Positions 1 to 6,761 are shown, counted from the stretch's first letter. The stretch is DNA of 6,761 nucleotides from Gemmatimonadota bacterium (GCA_003142495.1 PLMM01000048.1:7155-13915); one strand, 5' to 3'. The notes: generated by a model from the letters alone, not told the origin. Program-made: numbers and translations.

Positions 1-46
1 GCTCGGAGGCGACGGAATCCGGGAGAATGCGAGCGACTTTGATCAT
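1..46 (-). CDS. N-terminus of a possible PDZ-beginning protein (partial)
   Basis: Only the first 15 codons are in the window, reading MIKVARILPDSVASE from an ATG at 44-46 and running off the left edge. The segment RILPDSVASE resembles the start of a bacterial PDZ domain (pattern of hydrophobic-x-P-G/D-S-x-A-x-E), where the carboxylate-binding strand follows. Proteins of the DUF512/radical-SAM family begin with such a motif almost at residue 1, so that is one guess, made from very little sequence. No Shine-Dalgarno sequence is evident. The frame stays open upstream to a GTG at 77-79, just inside a stop at 83-85, so a start 11 codons earlier is possible. The gene lies downstream of the terminator of the main block and probably has its own promoter (144-172). 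A spurious frame cannot be excluded. Confidence 0.4.
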   Translation of the reverse strand, partial: MIKVARILPDSVASE

Positions 47-143
47 CGCGAAGGCCGCGATGGATGCGCAAAAGGCCACCGGTCATCGCGGCGCGCGGAG
101 CGAAGCTCGGGACGCCGTACACGGCTGGCCTTGAACATGATGT

Positions 144-172
144 AACCTAGGAGATGAGAAGCCCGAAATCAA
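144..172 (-). promoter_or_regulatory. Candidate sigma70-type promoter for the left-edge gene
   Basis: On the minus strand, TTGATT (167-172) is followed by a 17-base spacer and TAGGTT (144-149). The -35 matches four of six consensus bases and the -10 three of six, with ideal spacing. It sits between the terminator of the main block and the partial gene starting at 46, where a promoter would be expected, and would give a leader of roughly 90 bases. The match is weak and the call rests largely on position. Confidence 0.3.
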
Positions 173-221
173 GGCAGAACATGTACTTCGGACACTTAGC
201 CAAGGCTATCGGCGAGCAACG

Positions 222-254
222 AAAAAAGCCCGCCGCATGGTTCGCGACGAGCTT
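222..254 (-). terminator. Rho-independent terminator ending the murJ-uvrC-larC-TPR block
   Basis: In the minus-strand transcript AGCTCGTCGC (244-253) pairs over all ten positions with GCGGCGGGCT (227-236), counting two G-U pairs. The loop is the seven bases GAACCAT, and five U residues follow (222-226). The structure begins 27 bases after the TGA of the TPR gene. Read on the plus strand the same hairpin has no T-tract, so it acts for minus-strand transcription. Confidence 0.85.
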
Positions 255-280
255 CGTTCAAGTGCTCTCTCAACAGGATA

Positions 281-1801
281 TCAGGGGATCGGATCGTATC
301 TGTAGCCGATGATCCCTTCGCCTGCGGCGGTGAGCGCGAACGGCATCTTCTCCTTCGGCGCGAGGGAGAAGTCCACGTTCTGCGTGGCGACGGGCGCGCC
401 GCTGAGGTTCACGAACTGCAGCTTCAGAGTGCCCTTCGTTGGCACTGTGCCGATGTTCTCGATCGCACCCTTGAGCGCCGTCTTCCCCGAGCCCGTCGCA
501 AACGACTCGAAGGTCACCTTGGCCTTCACCTTCTCGCTCGCCGCAAAGGCGACGTTCAGCGAGTCGTTGTACGCCTTCACGATCTTGGGATCCTTCGTCG
601 CCTTCGACTTCCCCTGGTACGCGAGCGCGAGCAGCTGATACTCGTCGGGGTTGTTGGGATCGATCAGCGTGAGTTTCTTCGACGTCTCGAGCATCCGGTC
701 GAAGTCGCCCCCCTTCCAGTAGACGTTCGCCGCGTTGTAGAGCCCGGGGCGGAGCCAGTCGTTCTTCTTCCGCGCTGCATCCATGAGCTTCGTCGCAGCG
801 GCCGGCTGATTCATCGTGAACGCCTGCGTTCCGGCATCGTAGAGCTGCGCATCAGAGTAGCCGGCCGGATTGGCGAGCATCTGATCCCAGAGCCCACTCA
901 CGCTCGCCGCATCGCCGGACGCGCTCAGTGCGGCGGCGAGCCCCGCCTGCGCGTCGGGCGCGCTCGTGCTCTTCGGGAAGTCCGCGAGGAACTTCTTGTA
1001 GAGATCAGCGGCCTTGAGCATGCCCGCCTTCTTCTCTTCGCCTGTTTTCCCCGACGAGGCCACGCGCGTCATCTGCGCGGCGCCAAGCTCGAGTGCCGCC
1101 TTGAGGTTGCTGTCCGAGCCGACCTCGGCGGGCATCAACGCCGCGCCGCGCGTGAAGAAGTCGGCGGCCGTGGCCGGATCCTTCTTGCGCTGCGCGACCA
1201 TTCCCTGGAAGTACAGGCTGAGCGCCGACTTCGAGTCGATTTCGACCAGGCGCTTGAGCACCGCTTCCTGCGTCGGAACGCTATCGGTGTTGATCAGCGC
1301 CGAGAGATGAATGGCGAGCGGGCGCATCGCTTCCGATCGAAAGGACGCGATATCCGCCGCGCAATCCGGATTCGACTTCTCGACGTTGGTGAACAGCGTG
1401 TCCGCGGCGAGGAAGAGATCGACCCGTTGATCCTTTCCGTCGACGTAGCCGATGCTCCCCTTGTTCACCGTGGCCGAGTCGGGAAACTGCGCAGCGAACC
1501 GCAGGAGTGTCTGGCCGAGCACGTAGTCATGCCCCGCCTGGTTGTCCTTGAACTTGCCTGGGTTCGACGTGAGCGACGTGACCGCACCCTTCAGCTTCTT
1601 CTGCACATCCTCCGGGCGCCCGCCCAGCTGCGCGATCGTGACCGCGTTCATCGCGGACTTGAGCTCATCCGGCTTGTCGGTCTTGATGGAGCACGTCGCT
1701 CCCTGCGCTGTGGCCTTGTCCTGCTTCTGCGCGAGCAACGGCGACGCGACGATCGCCGAAGCGACGAAGGCGTGCACCATGCATGTGTTCCAGCGGATCA
1801 T
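281..1801 (-). CDS. Exported TPR protein with C-terminal beta-sandwich-like domain, function unknown
   Basis: A 506-residue protein I cannot assign to a named family. Residues 1-24 look like a Sec signal peptide (hydrophobic core FVASAIVASPLLA, cleavage likely after A24). There is no lipobox, so a soluble periplasmic or envelope protein is expected. Residues about 190-400 contain helical repeats of TPR type: near 191-225 (ALSLYFQGMVAQRKKDPATA), 262-300 (AADLYKKFLADFP), and 350-398 (GLYNAANVYWKGGDFDRM then DPNNPDEYQLLALAYQGK). Residues about 425-506 change character to alternating beta strands, ending in GYRYDPIP, and suggest an Ig/FxLYD-like adhesion or interaction domain. C37 and C147 are the only cysteines in the mature part and could form a disulfide. 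The ATG is supported by GAGGAG eight bases upstream, which overlaps the larC stop, so translation is probably coupled to larC. A scaffold role is a guess from the TPRs. Confidence 0.85.
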   Translation of the reverse strand: MIRWNTCMVHAFVASAIVASPLLAQKQDKATAQGATCSIKTDKPDELKSAMNAVTIAQLGGRPEDVQKKLKGAVTSLTSNPGKFKDNQAGHDYVLGQTLLRFAAQFPDSATVNKGSIGYVDGKDQRVDLFLAADTLFTNVEKSNPDCAADIASFRSEAMRPLAIHLSALINTDSVPTQEAVLKRLVEIDSKSALSLYFQGMVAQRKKDPATAADFFTRGAALMPAEVGSDSNLKAALELGAAQMTRVASSGKTGEEKKAGMLKAADLYKKFLADFPKSTSAPDAQAGLAAALSASGDAASVSGLWDQMLANPAGYSDAQLYDAGTQAFTMNQPAAATKLMDAARKKNDWLRPGLYNAANVYWKGGDFDRMLETSKKLTLIDPNNPDEYQLLALAYQGKSKATKDPKIVKAYNDSLNVAFAASEKVKAKVTFESFATGSGKTALKGAIENIGTVPTKGTLKLQFVNLSGAPVATQNVDFSLAPKEKMPFALTAAGEGIIGYRYDPIP

Positions 1802-1809
1802 CTACTCGT

Positions 1810-1815
1810 CTCCTC
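1810..1815 (-). promoter_or_regulatory. Strong Shine-Dalgarno overlapping the larC stop codon
   Basis: The minus strand reads TGAGGAGACGAGTAG just before the ATG of the TPR gene. GAGGAG is a strong ribosome-binding site with an eight-base spacer. Its first two bases lie inside the larC TGA (1814-1816), so ribosomes finishing larC end on the next gene's initiation site. This fixes the start at 1801 and argues against the internal Met8. Confidence 0.75.
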
Positions 1816-3043
1816 AGTGGTTGCTCGCCGGCTCGTGCTTCTCAGCCGGCGAAGGTACACTCGGTGTCCCGAGCCGTTCCGCCGCCGCGAGCGCTTCCGC
1901 GGACACGTCGCGCAGCGAGCGCCCCAGGCGCATCGCAAGACGGCGTACATCTTCGAATTCAGGCTTTGCGCGGCTTCCACCGCCGGGCAGCGTGACGCGC
2001 TTCATGCGCACCGCCTCGCCCTCGACGAGCACCGTCCACTCCTCGCGCGGAAGCGCGTGGCGCTCGACGGTAATGCGGCGGATACCAATCGAGCTGCTGT
2101 GCACGAACAGTGCGCGCTCGACTCGATCCGCGCTCGACTGATCGCAGAGCACCTCGACGCGCGCGCCGGGTCGTCCCTTCTTCATCTGCGTCGCGAGCAG
2201 CACGACGTCGAGCGCGCCCTCGTCGCGCAGCACATCCGACATCGCGCTCAGCGCCTCGCCATCCATGTCATCGATGTCGGTCGCGAGCTGCACGAGCGTC
2301 TCGACGATCACGCCATCGAGCAGCGCGGGCTCCGCGAGCGTGATGCGCAACGCGTTCGCGCGATTCGCGAACTCCTTCGTGCCGGCGCCGTAGCCGCTGC
2401 GGAGCGGCGTGTACTGCGCGGGCGCCGGACCGCTCGATAGCGCGCGCACGAGCGCGGCGCCGGTCGGCGTCACGAGCTCACCCGCGCCCTCGGGCCCGGG
2501 TCGAACCACATGCCCCTCGAGCAGCTTGAGCGTTGCGGGCGCGGGCACCGGAAGTATTCCGTGCGCCGCCTTCACCGTCCCGTCGCCGACGACGATCGGT
2601 CCGCAGTACACGCGATCGACGCCGAGGAGCGTGAGCCCCCACACGGATCCGACGACGTCGAGAATCGCATCGACGGCGCCCACCTCGTGCAGATGCACCT
2701 TCTCCGGACCGACGCCGTGGATCTCGCCCTCCGCCTCGGCGATCGACGTGAACGCCGCGTCGGCGCGTTCGCGCACCGCGTCGGGAACGCCGGCCGCGGC
2801 GACCATTTCACGGATCTTCTTGATGTGGCGCCCGTGCGGCTGCGGCGGGATGTCGAAGTCGACCTTCGTGCACGCGATCCCCGCGCGCAGCACGCGCTGA
2901 ATGCGAACCTCGACGCCGTCGAGCTTGAGCCGCGCGGGGAGCGCGCGCAGCCACTCGGGGTCGAGGCCGACCTCGAGCAGCGCACCGAGCATCATGTCGC
3001 CGGCGATGCCGGAGAACGGGTCGATGATCGCAATTGGTGACAT
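1814..3043 (-). CDS. larC: LarC, nickel-pincer cofactor nickel insertase (DUF111 family)
   Basis: LarC inserts nickel, in a CTP-dependent reaction, into the pyridinium-3,5-bisthiocarboxylate mononucleotide made by LarB and LarE. This gives the nickel-pincer cofactor of lactate racemase LarA and its homologues; it acts in the cytoplasm. The 409-residue product carries the family signatures in order: DPFSGIAGDMMLGALL (8-23), HLHEVGAVDAILDVVG (117-132), AAHGILPVPAPATLKLL (159-175), TPTGAAL (192-198), ATDIDDM (254-260), QMKKGRPG (286-293), HSSSIGIR (315-322) and KPEFEDVRRLA (360-370). In Lactobacillus plantarum larC is split by a programmed frameshift; here both halves form one frame. The ATG at 3043 lies seven codons before the first motif, so no later start fits. 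No Shine-Dalgarno precedes it. It starts 34 bases after uvrC and ends 12 bases before the TPR gene. No larA, larB or larE is visible in the window. Confidence 0.92.
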   Translation of the reverse strand: MSPIAIIDPFSGIAGDMMLGALLEVGLDPEWLRALPARLKLDGVEVRIQRVLRAGIACTKVDFDIPPQPHGRHIKKIREMVAAAGVPDAVRERADAAFTSIAEAEGEIHGVGPEKVHLHEVGAVDAILDVVGSVWGLTLLGVDRVYCGPIVVGDGTVKAAHGILPVPAPATLKLLEGHVVRPGPEGAGELVTPTGAALVRALSSGPAPAQYTPLRSGYGAGTKEFANRANALRITLAEPALLDGVIVETLVQLATDIDDMDGEALSAMSDVLRDEGALDVVLLATQMKKGRPGARVEVLCDQSSADRVERALFVHSSSIGIRRITVERHALPREEWTVLVEGEAVRMKRVTLPGGGSRAKPEFEDVRRLAMRLGRSLRDVSAEALAAAERLGTPSVPSPAEKHEPASNH

Positions 3044-3077
3044 ACAAAGAAAGCTACTCGCCGTCGCTCGGCGTCGG

Positions 3078-5021
3078 CTAGCCTTGGTCCGTCAGAGACT
3101 CATCCGCGGGCACTTCGGTCGACGCGTCGGTCCGCGCTTCGTGGTCATTCGCCACATTCGTGATCGCTGTTTCGAGCGTGGCGATTGGCGCGCCCTCCTC
3201 GCCTGGCGGAAGCAGCGCGGAAAGCAGTCGCTGCGCGCTTGCGGCGCTGAAGCCGGGAAGCTTCGCGATCTCTTCAACGCCTGCATCCTTCACACCCTGC
3301 ACGCTGCCGAACGCGTTGAGGAGCGCGCGCCGCTTCTCGGGTCCGACACCCTTGATCTTGAACAGCTCCGACGTGACGGTGCGCATCGACCGCCGCTTTC
3401 GGTTGTACGTAATTGCGAAGCGGTGCGCCTCGTCGCGCATCCGCTGCAGCATGCGCAGCGCGGGCGAGCGCTTCGACAGCCGCAACGACTCGCTGCGCCC
3501 CGGCATGAAGATCTCCTCGTCGCGCTTCGCGAGCGAGATCGTCGGCAGCCGCGAGAGATTCACCGCCTCGAGCGCCTCGCGTGCGGAGCTGAGCTGCCCT
3601 TTCCCTCCGTCGACGACCACGAGATCCGGAAGCGGCTTCTGCTCTTCGAGCCGGCGCGTGAAATACCGAGTGACCACCTCGCGCATCGACGCGAAGTCGT
3701 CCGGCGCTCCACCCGCCACCGACTCGATCTTGTACTTGCGATACTCGGCGCGCTTCGGCCGCCCATTCTCGAACCAGACGCACGACGCGACCGTGTCGGT
3801 GCCCTGCGCCGTCGAGATGTCGAAACAGATCATCGCGCGCGGCACGCTCTGCAAGCTCAGCTCACGCTGCAGCTCGTACACCGGATCAACGGCGCGCTCG
3901 TCGGCCTCGAACGTCGACGTCTTCTGCTCCTCGAGCAGATGCCGCGCATTCTGGTCCGCGAGCTCGATCAGCTGCCGGCGCGGCCCGCGCTGCGGCACCC
4001 AGAGCTGCGTGCGCGGCAGCGTCTCCTCGATCAGCTCGCGATCCGCGACCTCGAAGGGGATGAGCAGCTCGCGCGCATGCTCGAGAAGCGGGATGTACGT
4101 GCGCGCGAGATAGGCGGCGAGCACCACATCGTCTCCCTCGTCCTGGATGTTCTCGACGAACTGGTGCTCGCGCGCGAGCAGCTTCCCACCCCGAATGCGC
4201 AGCATCGTCACAACCGCATCCTCGCCGTCGCGCGCGTAGCCGAGCACGTCGCGATCGCCACCCTCCACCTCCACCACAACCGTCGGCTCCTCGAGCTTCT
4301 GGAGATGCCGCAGCGCATCACGGAGCTCGCCCGCGCTCTCGAAGTCCATGTTGGCCGACGCTTCATCCATGCGCGCCCGCACCCGCCTCGTCACCTCGGC
4401 CGCGCGCCCGTCGAGATAGAGCAGCACCTCGTCGATCATCGCGCGGTAGTCCTCCTGCGTCTGCAGCAGAATGCACGGCGCCTTGCACCGCCCGATGTGG
4501 TAGTCGAGACAGGCGCGCTCCGGCATCTCCTTCGGCATGTCGTAGCGGCACGAGCGCACCGTGAAGATGCGCTTGACGACGTTGAGCGCCCGTCGCATCG
4601 CGCCGACATCGGTGTACGGTCCGAAGTAGCGACCGCCGTCGTCGACCAGTCGCCGCGTGACGTAGACGCGCGGAAAGGGCTCATTGATCGTGACCTTGAT
4701 GTACGGGTACGACTTGTCGTCGCGCAGCGCGATGTTGAAGCGCGGCTTGTACTCCTTGATGAGATTCGACTCGAGGATGAGCGCGTGGGCCTCGGTAGGG
4801 AGCACGATCGTCTCGACGTCCGCGATCTGGCGCACGAGCACGCGCGTCTTCGCGCTGGCGAGCGGATCCGCGTTGAAGTAGCTCCGCACACGCGAGCGCA
4901 GGCGCTTCGCCTTCCCCACGTACAAGACCACGCCCGCCGCGTCCTTGAAGAGGTACACGCCGGGCGATTCGGGGAGATGCGGAAGCTTGAGCGCGATCTG
5001 CTCTGAGGGCTCTGCTGGCAC
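3078..5021 (-). CDS. uvrC: UvrC, excinuclease ABC subunit C
   Basis: UvrC is the dual-incision nuclease of bacterial nucleotide excision repair, recruited by UvrB to cut on both sides of a lesion. The 647-residue product has the full domain order. The GIY-YIG nuclease spans about 14-96 (GVY 21-23, YVG 34-36, with R44, E84 and N96 at the expected catalytic positions). A four-cysteine cluster C158, C171, C179, C183 matches the family's 4Fe-4S site. The UVR motif that binds UvrB is near 217-245. The RNase H-like nuclease spans about 395-545, with D401 (CFDIS), D471 (VVVDGGKGQL) and H533 (EAHRFA) as the likely metal-binding triad. Two helix-hairpin-helix motifs follow (552-602), then a disordered acidic tail. 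The start is GTG: an in-frame TAG lies two codons upstream (5025-5027), and the next in-frame GTG is inside the nuclease domain. The gene lies 53 bases after murJ and 34 before larC. Confidence 0.97.
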   Translation of the reverse strand: MPAEPSEQIALKLPHLPESPGVYLFKDAAGVVLYVGKAKRLRSRVRSYFNADPLASAKTRVLVRQIADVETIVLPTEAHALILESNLIKEYKPRFNIALRDDKSYPYIKVTINEPFPRVYVTRRLVDDGGRYFGPYTDVGAMRRALNVVKRIFTVRSCRYDMPKEMPERACLDYHIGRCKAPCILLQTQEDYRAMIDEVLLYLDGRAAEVTRRVRARMDEASANMDFESAGELRDALRHLQKLEEPTVVVEVEGGDRDVLGYARDGEDAVVTMLRIRGGKLLAREHQFVENIQDEGDDVVLAAYLARTYIPLLEHARELLIPFEVADRELIEETLPRTQLWVPQRGPRRQLIELADQNARHLLEEQKTSTFEADERAVDPVYELQRELSLQSVPRAMICFDISTAQGTDTVASCVWFENGRPKRAEYRKYKIESVAGGAPDDFASMREVVTRYFTRRLEEQKPLPDLVVVDGGKGQLSSAREALEAVNLSRLPTISLAKRDEEIFMPGRSESLRLSKRSPALRMLQRMRDEAHRFAITYNRKRRSMRTVTSELFKIKGVGPEKRRALLNAFGSVQGVKDAGVEEIAKLPGFSAASAQRLLSALLPPGEEGAPIATLETAITNVANDHEARTDASTEVPADESLTDQG

Positions 5022-5027
5022 GGTCTA

Positions 5028-5033
5028 AATATA
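5028..5033 (-). promoter_or_regulatory. Candidate -10 element for a leaderless uvrC transcript
   Basis: On the minus strand TATATT lies in a short AT-rich patch in otherwise very GC-rich DNA. Six bases (TAGACC) separate it from the uvrC GTG, so a start site seven bases after the box would fall on the first base of the start codon. No Shine-Dalgarno exists upstream of that GTG, which fits leaderless translation. No good -35 is visible at 15-19 bases, which weakens the call. The AT-rich patch could instead be the tail of a weak murJ terminator (see 5035-5059). Confidence 0.35.
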
Positions 5034-5034
5034 A

Positions 5035-5059
5035 CGGATCAAAGTGGTTGCGCGATCCG
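5035..5059 (-). other. Inverted repeat between murJ and uvrC, possible weak terminator or attenuator
   Basis: In the minus-strand transcript CGGATC (5054-5059) pairs with GATCCG (5035-5040) across a 13-base loop, followed by the AT-rich TTATATTTA. A second, earlier hairpin, CGCGA (5063-5067) with TCGCG (5051-5055), shares bases with it, so only one of the two can form at a time. The stems are short and the trailing tract is mixed A and U, so a true terminator is doubtful. Confidence 0.3.
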
Positions 5060-5074
5060 ATCTCGCGTGGGCTC

Positions 5075-6688
5075 TTAGCGTCGCGCAGCGCTCGTGAAGC
5101 GCGCGATGACCGTGCGAACCTCGGGGATCCCCAGCGCCGCCGTCACTCCAAAATACACGGCGCCGTACGGCACGATCGTCACGATGGCGAGCAGGATCGC
5201 AGGGCGCGCGCCGACGAGCTCCTTCACTCCCCACGCGGCCGCAGCGGCGGCAGCGGCCGAGAGCCAGAGCTGCGCAACAAACGACGCCGGAAGCCCCGTG
5301 CGCCCGATGCGCGCATTGAGCGTGCGACGCAACAGCACGAACTCCACCCACCCCGCGATTCCCGCACTCGCCGTGAGCCCCGCCACGCCCCAGTGCGCAT
5401 CGATGCCGAGCAGCTTCGGGAGCGGAATGGCGAAGAGGTAGCCGAGACCGCTCGTCAGCACCACGCGCACGATCGCGTAGCGAAGCGGCGTGCGCGCATC
5501 ACGCAACGCGTAGTACGTCGACGCATACAGCCTGCCGAGCGTCGACGCGAGCAGTCCAACCGCCGATCCCGCGAGAATGCTCCACACGTACACGGAGTCG
5601 GCCTGCGTGAATCGTCCGGACTTGAAGAGCGCACCCGCGAGAATGTCGCCGAGCGCGAGAAAGGCCATCGCCGAGGGGATGACGAGGAATGCGATGCGCC
5701 GCAGCCCGCCGTCGAGACGCGAGCGCAGATACTCCGCGACATCCGCCGTACTGCCTACGGCACTCGACATCGCGGGAAGCTCGGCGGCGGAGACGCTCAT
5801 GCCGAAGAGGCTCACCGGCAGCATGTAGAGCGCCTGCGCGTTCGTGAGCGCGGCGAGCGCGCCGGTGCCGAGCAGGCTTGCGATCACCGCGTCGATGTAG
5901 CCGCTGATCTGCACGACGCCGCGGCCCACGAAGACCGGAAGAAAGTTGGCGACTACCGTGCGCACGTTCGCGGAGACCGTGTCCCACGTGATGTCGAAAT
6001 GGTGCAGCAGCGAGAGCACCGCCGGCACCTGAACGAGCAGCTGCGCCGCGCTGCCGACCACCGATGCCCACGCGGCGACGACCGCGAGATCGAACTCGGG
6101 CACCTGGCCCCCGCGCCAGATGAGCGCCGCGATGATCGCTACGTTCCAGACGATCGGCGCGGAGTACGAAATCAGAAACTTGCGGTGGCTGTTCAACACG
6201 CCGAGGCACCACGCCGAGAGCACGAGCAGCCCGGCGCCGGGGAATAGAATCCCGACGAGCGTGATCGTGAGCTCGCGCTTCGCACCAGTGAATCCCGGCG
6301 CTATCAGCGCGATCAGCAGCGGTGTCGCCGCGATGCCAGCGACCACGAGCAGCGATGTCGCAACAGCGAGGAGCGAGAACACGGCGTTCGCGACGTTTGC
6401 CGCCTCCTCGTCTTCCCCGTTCGCGCGCAGCCGCGCGTAAACGGGAATGAAGGAGGCCGACAGAACTCCTTCTCCAAATAGATTCTGCAGAAAGTTCGGA
6501 ATGCGGAACGCCGCGTTGAATGCGTCCGCGCTATCGCTCAACCCCAGATAGCGCGCGAGGAAGTGCTGTCGCACCAGCCCCGCGAGACGGCTCATGAGGA
6601 TGCCCGTCGCGACCAGCGTGGCCGCGCGCTCCGACCGCTCGCGTGGCCCGGGAGCGCCCGCGCTAGCGGGGCTCGGCTGCTCGCTCAT
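5075..6688 (-). CDS. murJ: MurJ (MviN), lipid II flippase, divergent form
   Basis: MurJ moves the peptidoglycan precursor lipid II across the inner membrane. The 537-residue product is a polytopic membrane protein of the MOP superfamily, of the usual length, preceded by a hydrophilic N-terminus of about 20 residues. The first membrane segments hold the family signature SRLAGLVR (33-40), DAF (55-57) and RIPNFLQNLFGEGVL (62-76); later hallmarks are LPVSLFGMSVSAAELPAMS (290-308) and GRLYASTYYALRDARTPLR (385-403). R34, R40, D55 and E73 align with E. coli R18, R24, D39 and E57. However, E. coli R52 is Q68 here, and the DRLMEFP stretch (D269, R270, E273) is AQALYMLP, which loses three charged cavity residues. 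Residues 478-485 are an alanine run in a membrane helix. The ATG overlaps the upstream gene's end by 26 bases, and AGGTGA about 12 bases upstream may be the ribosome-binding site. A related MOP exporter is the alternative. Confidence 0.92.
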   Translation of the reverse strand: MSEQPSPASAGAPGPRERSERAATLVATGILMSRLAGLVRQHFLARYLGLSDSADAFNAAFRIPNFLQNLFGEGVLSASFIPVYARLRANGEDEEAANVANAVFSLLAVATSLLVVAGIAATPLLIALIAPGFTGAKRELTITLVGILFPGAGLLVLSAWCLGVLNSHRKFLISYSAPIVWNVAIIAALIWRGGQVPEFDLAVVAAWASVVGSAAQLLVQVPAVLSLLHHFDITWDTVSANVRTVVANFLPVFVGRGVVQISGYIDAVIASLLGTGALAALTNAQALYMLPVSLFGMSVSAAELPAMSSAVGSTADVAEYLRSRLDGGLRRIAFLVIPSAMAFLALGDILAGALFKSGRFTQADSVYVWSILAGSAVGLLASTLGRLYASTYYALRDARTPLRYAIVRVVLTSGLGYLFAIPLPKLLGIDAHWGVAGLTASAGIAGWVEFVLLRRTLNARIGRTGLPASFVAQLWLSAAAAAAAAWGVKELVGARPAILLAIVTIVPYGAVYFGVTAALGIPEVRTVIARFTSAARR

Positions 6689-6761
6689 TCGGTGCGTCGC
6701 TCACCTGCCCGGCGAGAATCGATGTCGCGTGCTCGCGCGCGCGCGCCTGCATCTGCGCGAG
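6663..6761 (-). CDS. C-terminal end of an unidentified protein (partial)
   Basis: On the minus strand a frame enters at the right edge and runs 32 codons to a TAG at 6663-6665. It begins LAQMQARAREHATSILAGQ and ends in a polar tail (ERAAEPR). Third codon positions before the overlap are nearly all G or C, which supports this frame over the two others open here; one of those ends in an ATGA overlap with murJ but has poor codon bias. The fragment looks like a C-terminal amphipathic helix plus disordered tail. Nothing in it identifies a family. It overlaps the murJ start by 26 bases, so the two are probably cotranscribed. Confidence 0.55.
   Translation of the reverse strand, partial: LAQMQARAREHATSILAGQVSDAPNERAAEPR

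Noticed and set aside
51..132. GGCCTT copies at 72-77 and 51-56 (minus strand) that could pair with AAGGCC at 127-132 in the leader of the left-edge gene
   Set aside because: Six-base matches are expected by chance in such GC-rich DNA, and there is no further support for a riboswitch or leader structure.
131..188. Two GAACATG-containing sites (plus strand, 133-139 and 177-183) as a possible operator
   Set aside because: Flanks differ and neither forms a convincing full palindrome or a LexA-type site.
154..312. 52-codon plus-strand ORF starting MRSPKSRQNMYFGHLAKA
   Set aside because: Its AGGAG abuts the ATG with no spacer, it runs through the terminator and into the end of the TPR gene, and it resembles nothing I know.
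1307..2440. 377-codon plus-strand frame across the TPR gene and larC
   Set aside because: It crosses the boundary of two well-supported minus-strand genes and has an arginine-rich composition typical of an antisense shadow.
2901..5006. 701-codon open frame on the plus strand opposite uvrC
   Set aside because: It is very rich in Arg, His, Leu and Asp and has no recognisable motif. It is explained by the GC-biased third codon positions of uvrC, which carries every expected motif on the other strand.
5236..5262. GC-rich alanine-codon repeat in murJ
   Set aside because: It encodes an alanine run in a predicted membrane helix; the codons are mixed and there is no sign of a frameshift or of phase variation.
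5048..6247. 399-codon plus-strand frame opposite murJ
   Set aside because: The product is dominated by Arg, Glu, Asp and His with no domain, while murJ on the minus strand has clear membrane segments and signatures.
6734..6746. Run of alternating CG
   Set aside because: It lies within the coding frame of the partial gene, where it encodes an Arg/Ala stretch in GC-rich DNA; it is too short to call a repeat element.

Overview
This window holds a block of four complete, co-directional genes on the minus strand, plus two gene ends cut by the window edges. Read 5'->3' on the minus strand the order is: the 3' end of an unidentified gene (6663-6761), murJ (lipid II flippase), uvrC (nucleotide excision repair nuclease subunit), larC (nickel-pincer cofactor metallochelatase), and an exported TPR protein of unknown role. 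A clear intrinsic terminator follows (222-254). A candidate promoter and the start of another minus-strand gene lie at the left edge.

The DNA is GC-rich with strongly GC-biased third codon positions, so long spurious reading frames appear opposite the real genes; I left these out. The peptidoglycan flippase indicates a bacterium. The alanine-rich exported TPR protein, the divergent MurJ and the high GC would fit a Gemmatimonadota-like or other FCB-related lineage. That placement is inferred from general style and was not tested by a search.

Region by region: 1-46 is the first 15 codons of a possible protein beginning with a PDZ-like motif. 47-280 is intergenic and holds the candidate promoter for that gene and the terminator of the main block. 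281-1801 is the TPR protein, whose ribosome-binding site overlaps the larC stop codon. 1814-3043 is larC as one uninterrupted frame. 3078-5021 is uvrC, with a GTG start and no Shine-Dalgarno sequence. 5022-5074 is a short gap with an AT-rich -10-like box and two alternative hairpins. 5075-6688 is murJ, whose start overlaps the tail of the upstream gene.

The genes serve different processes (cell-wall precursor export, DNA repair, Ni-cofactor synthesis, an envelope protein). They look like a housekeeping transcription unit, not a dedicated pathway or defence system. I see no mobile element, CRISPR array, tRNA or rRNA. The points most worth a second look are the replaced cavity residues in MurJ, the larC gene without visible lar partners, the possible leaderless uvrC start, and the uncharacterised exported TPR protein.
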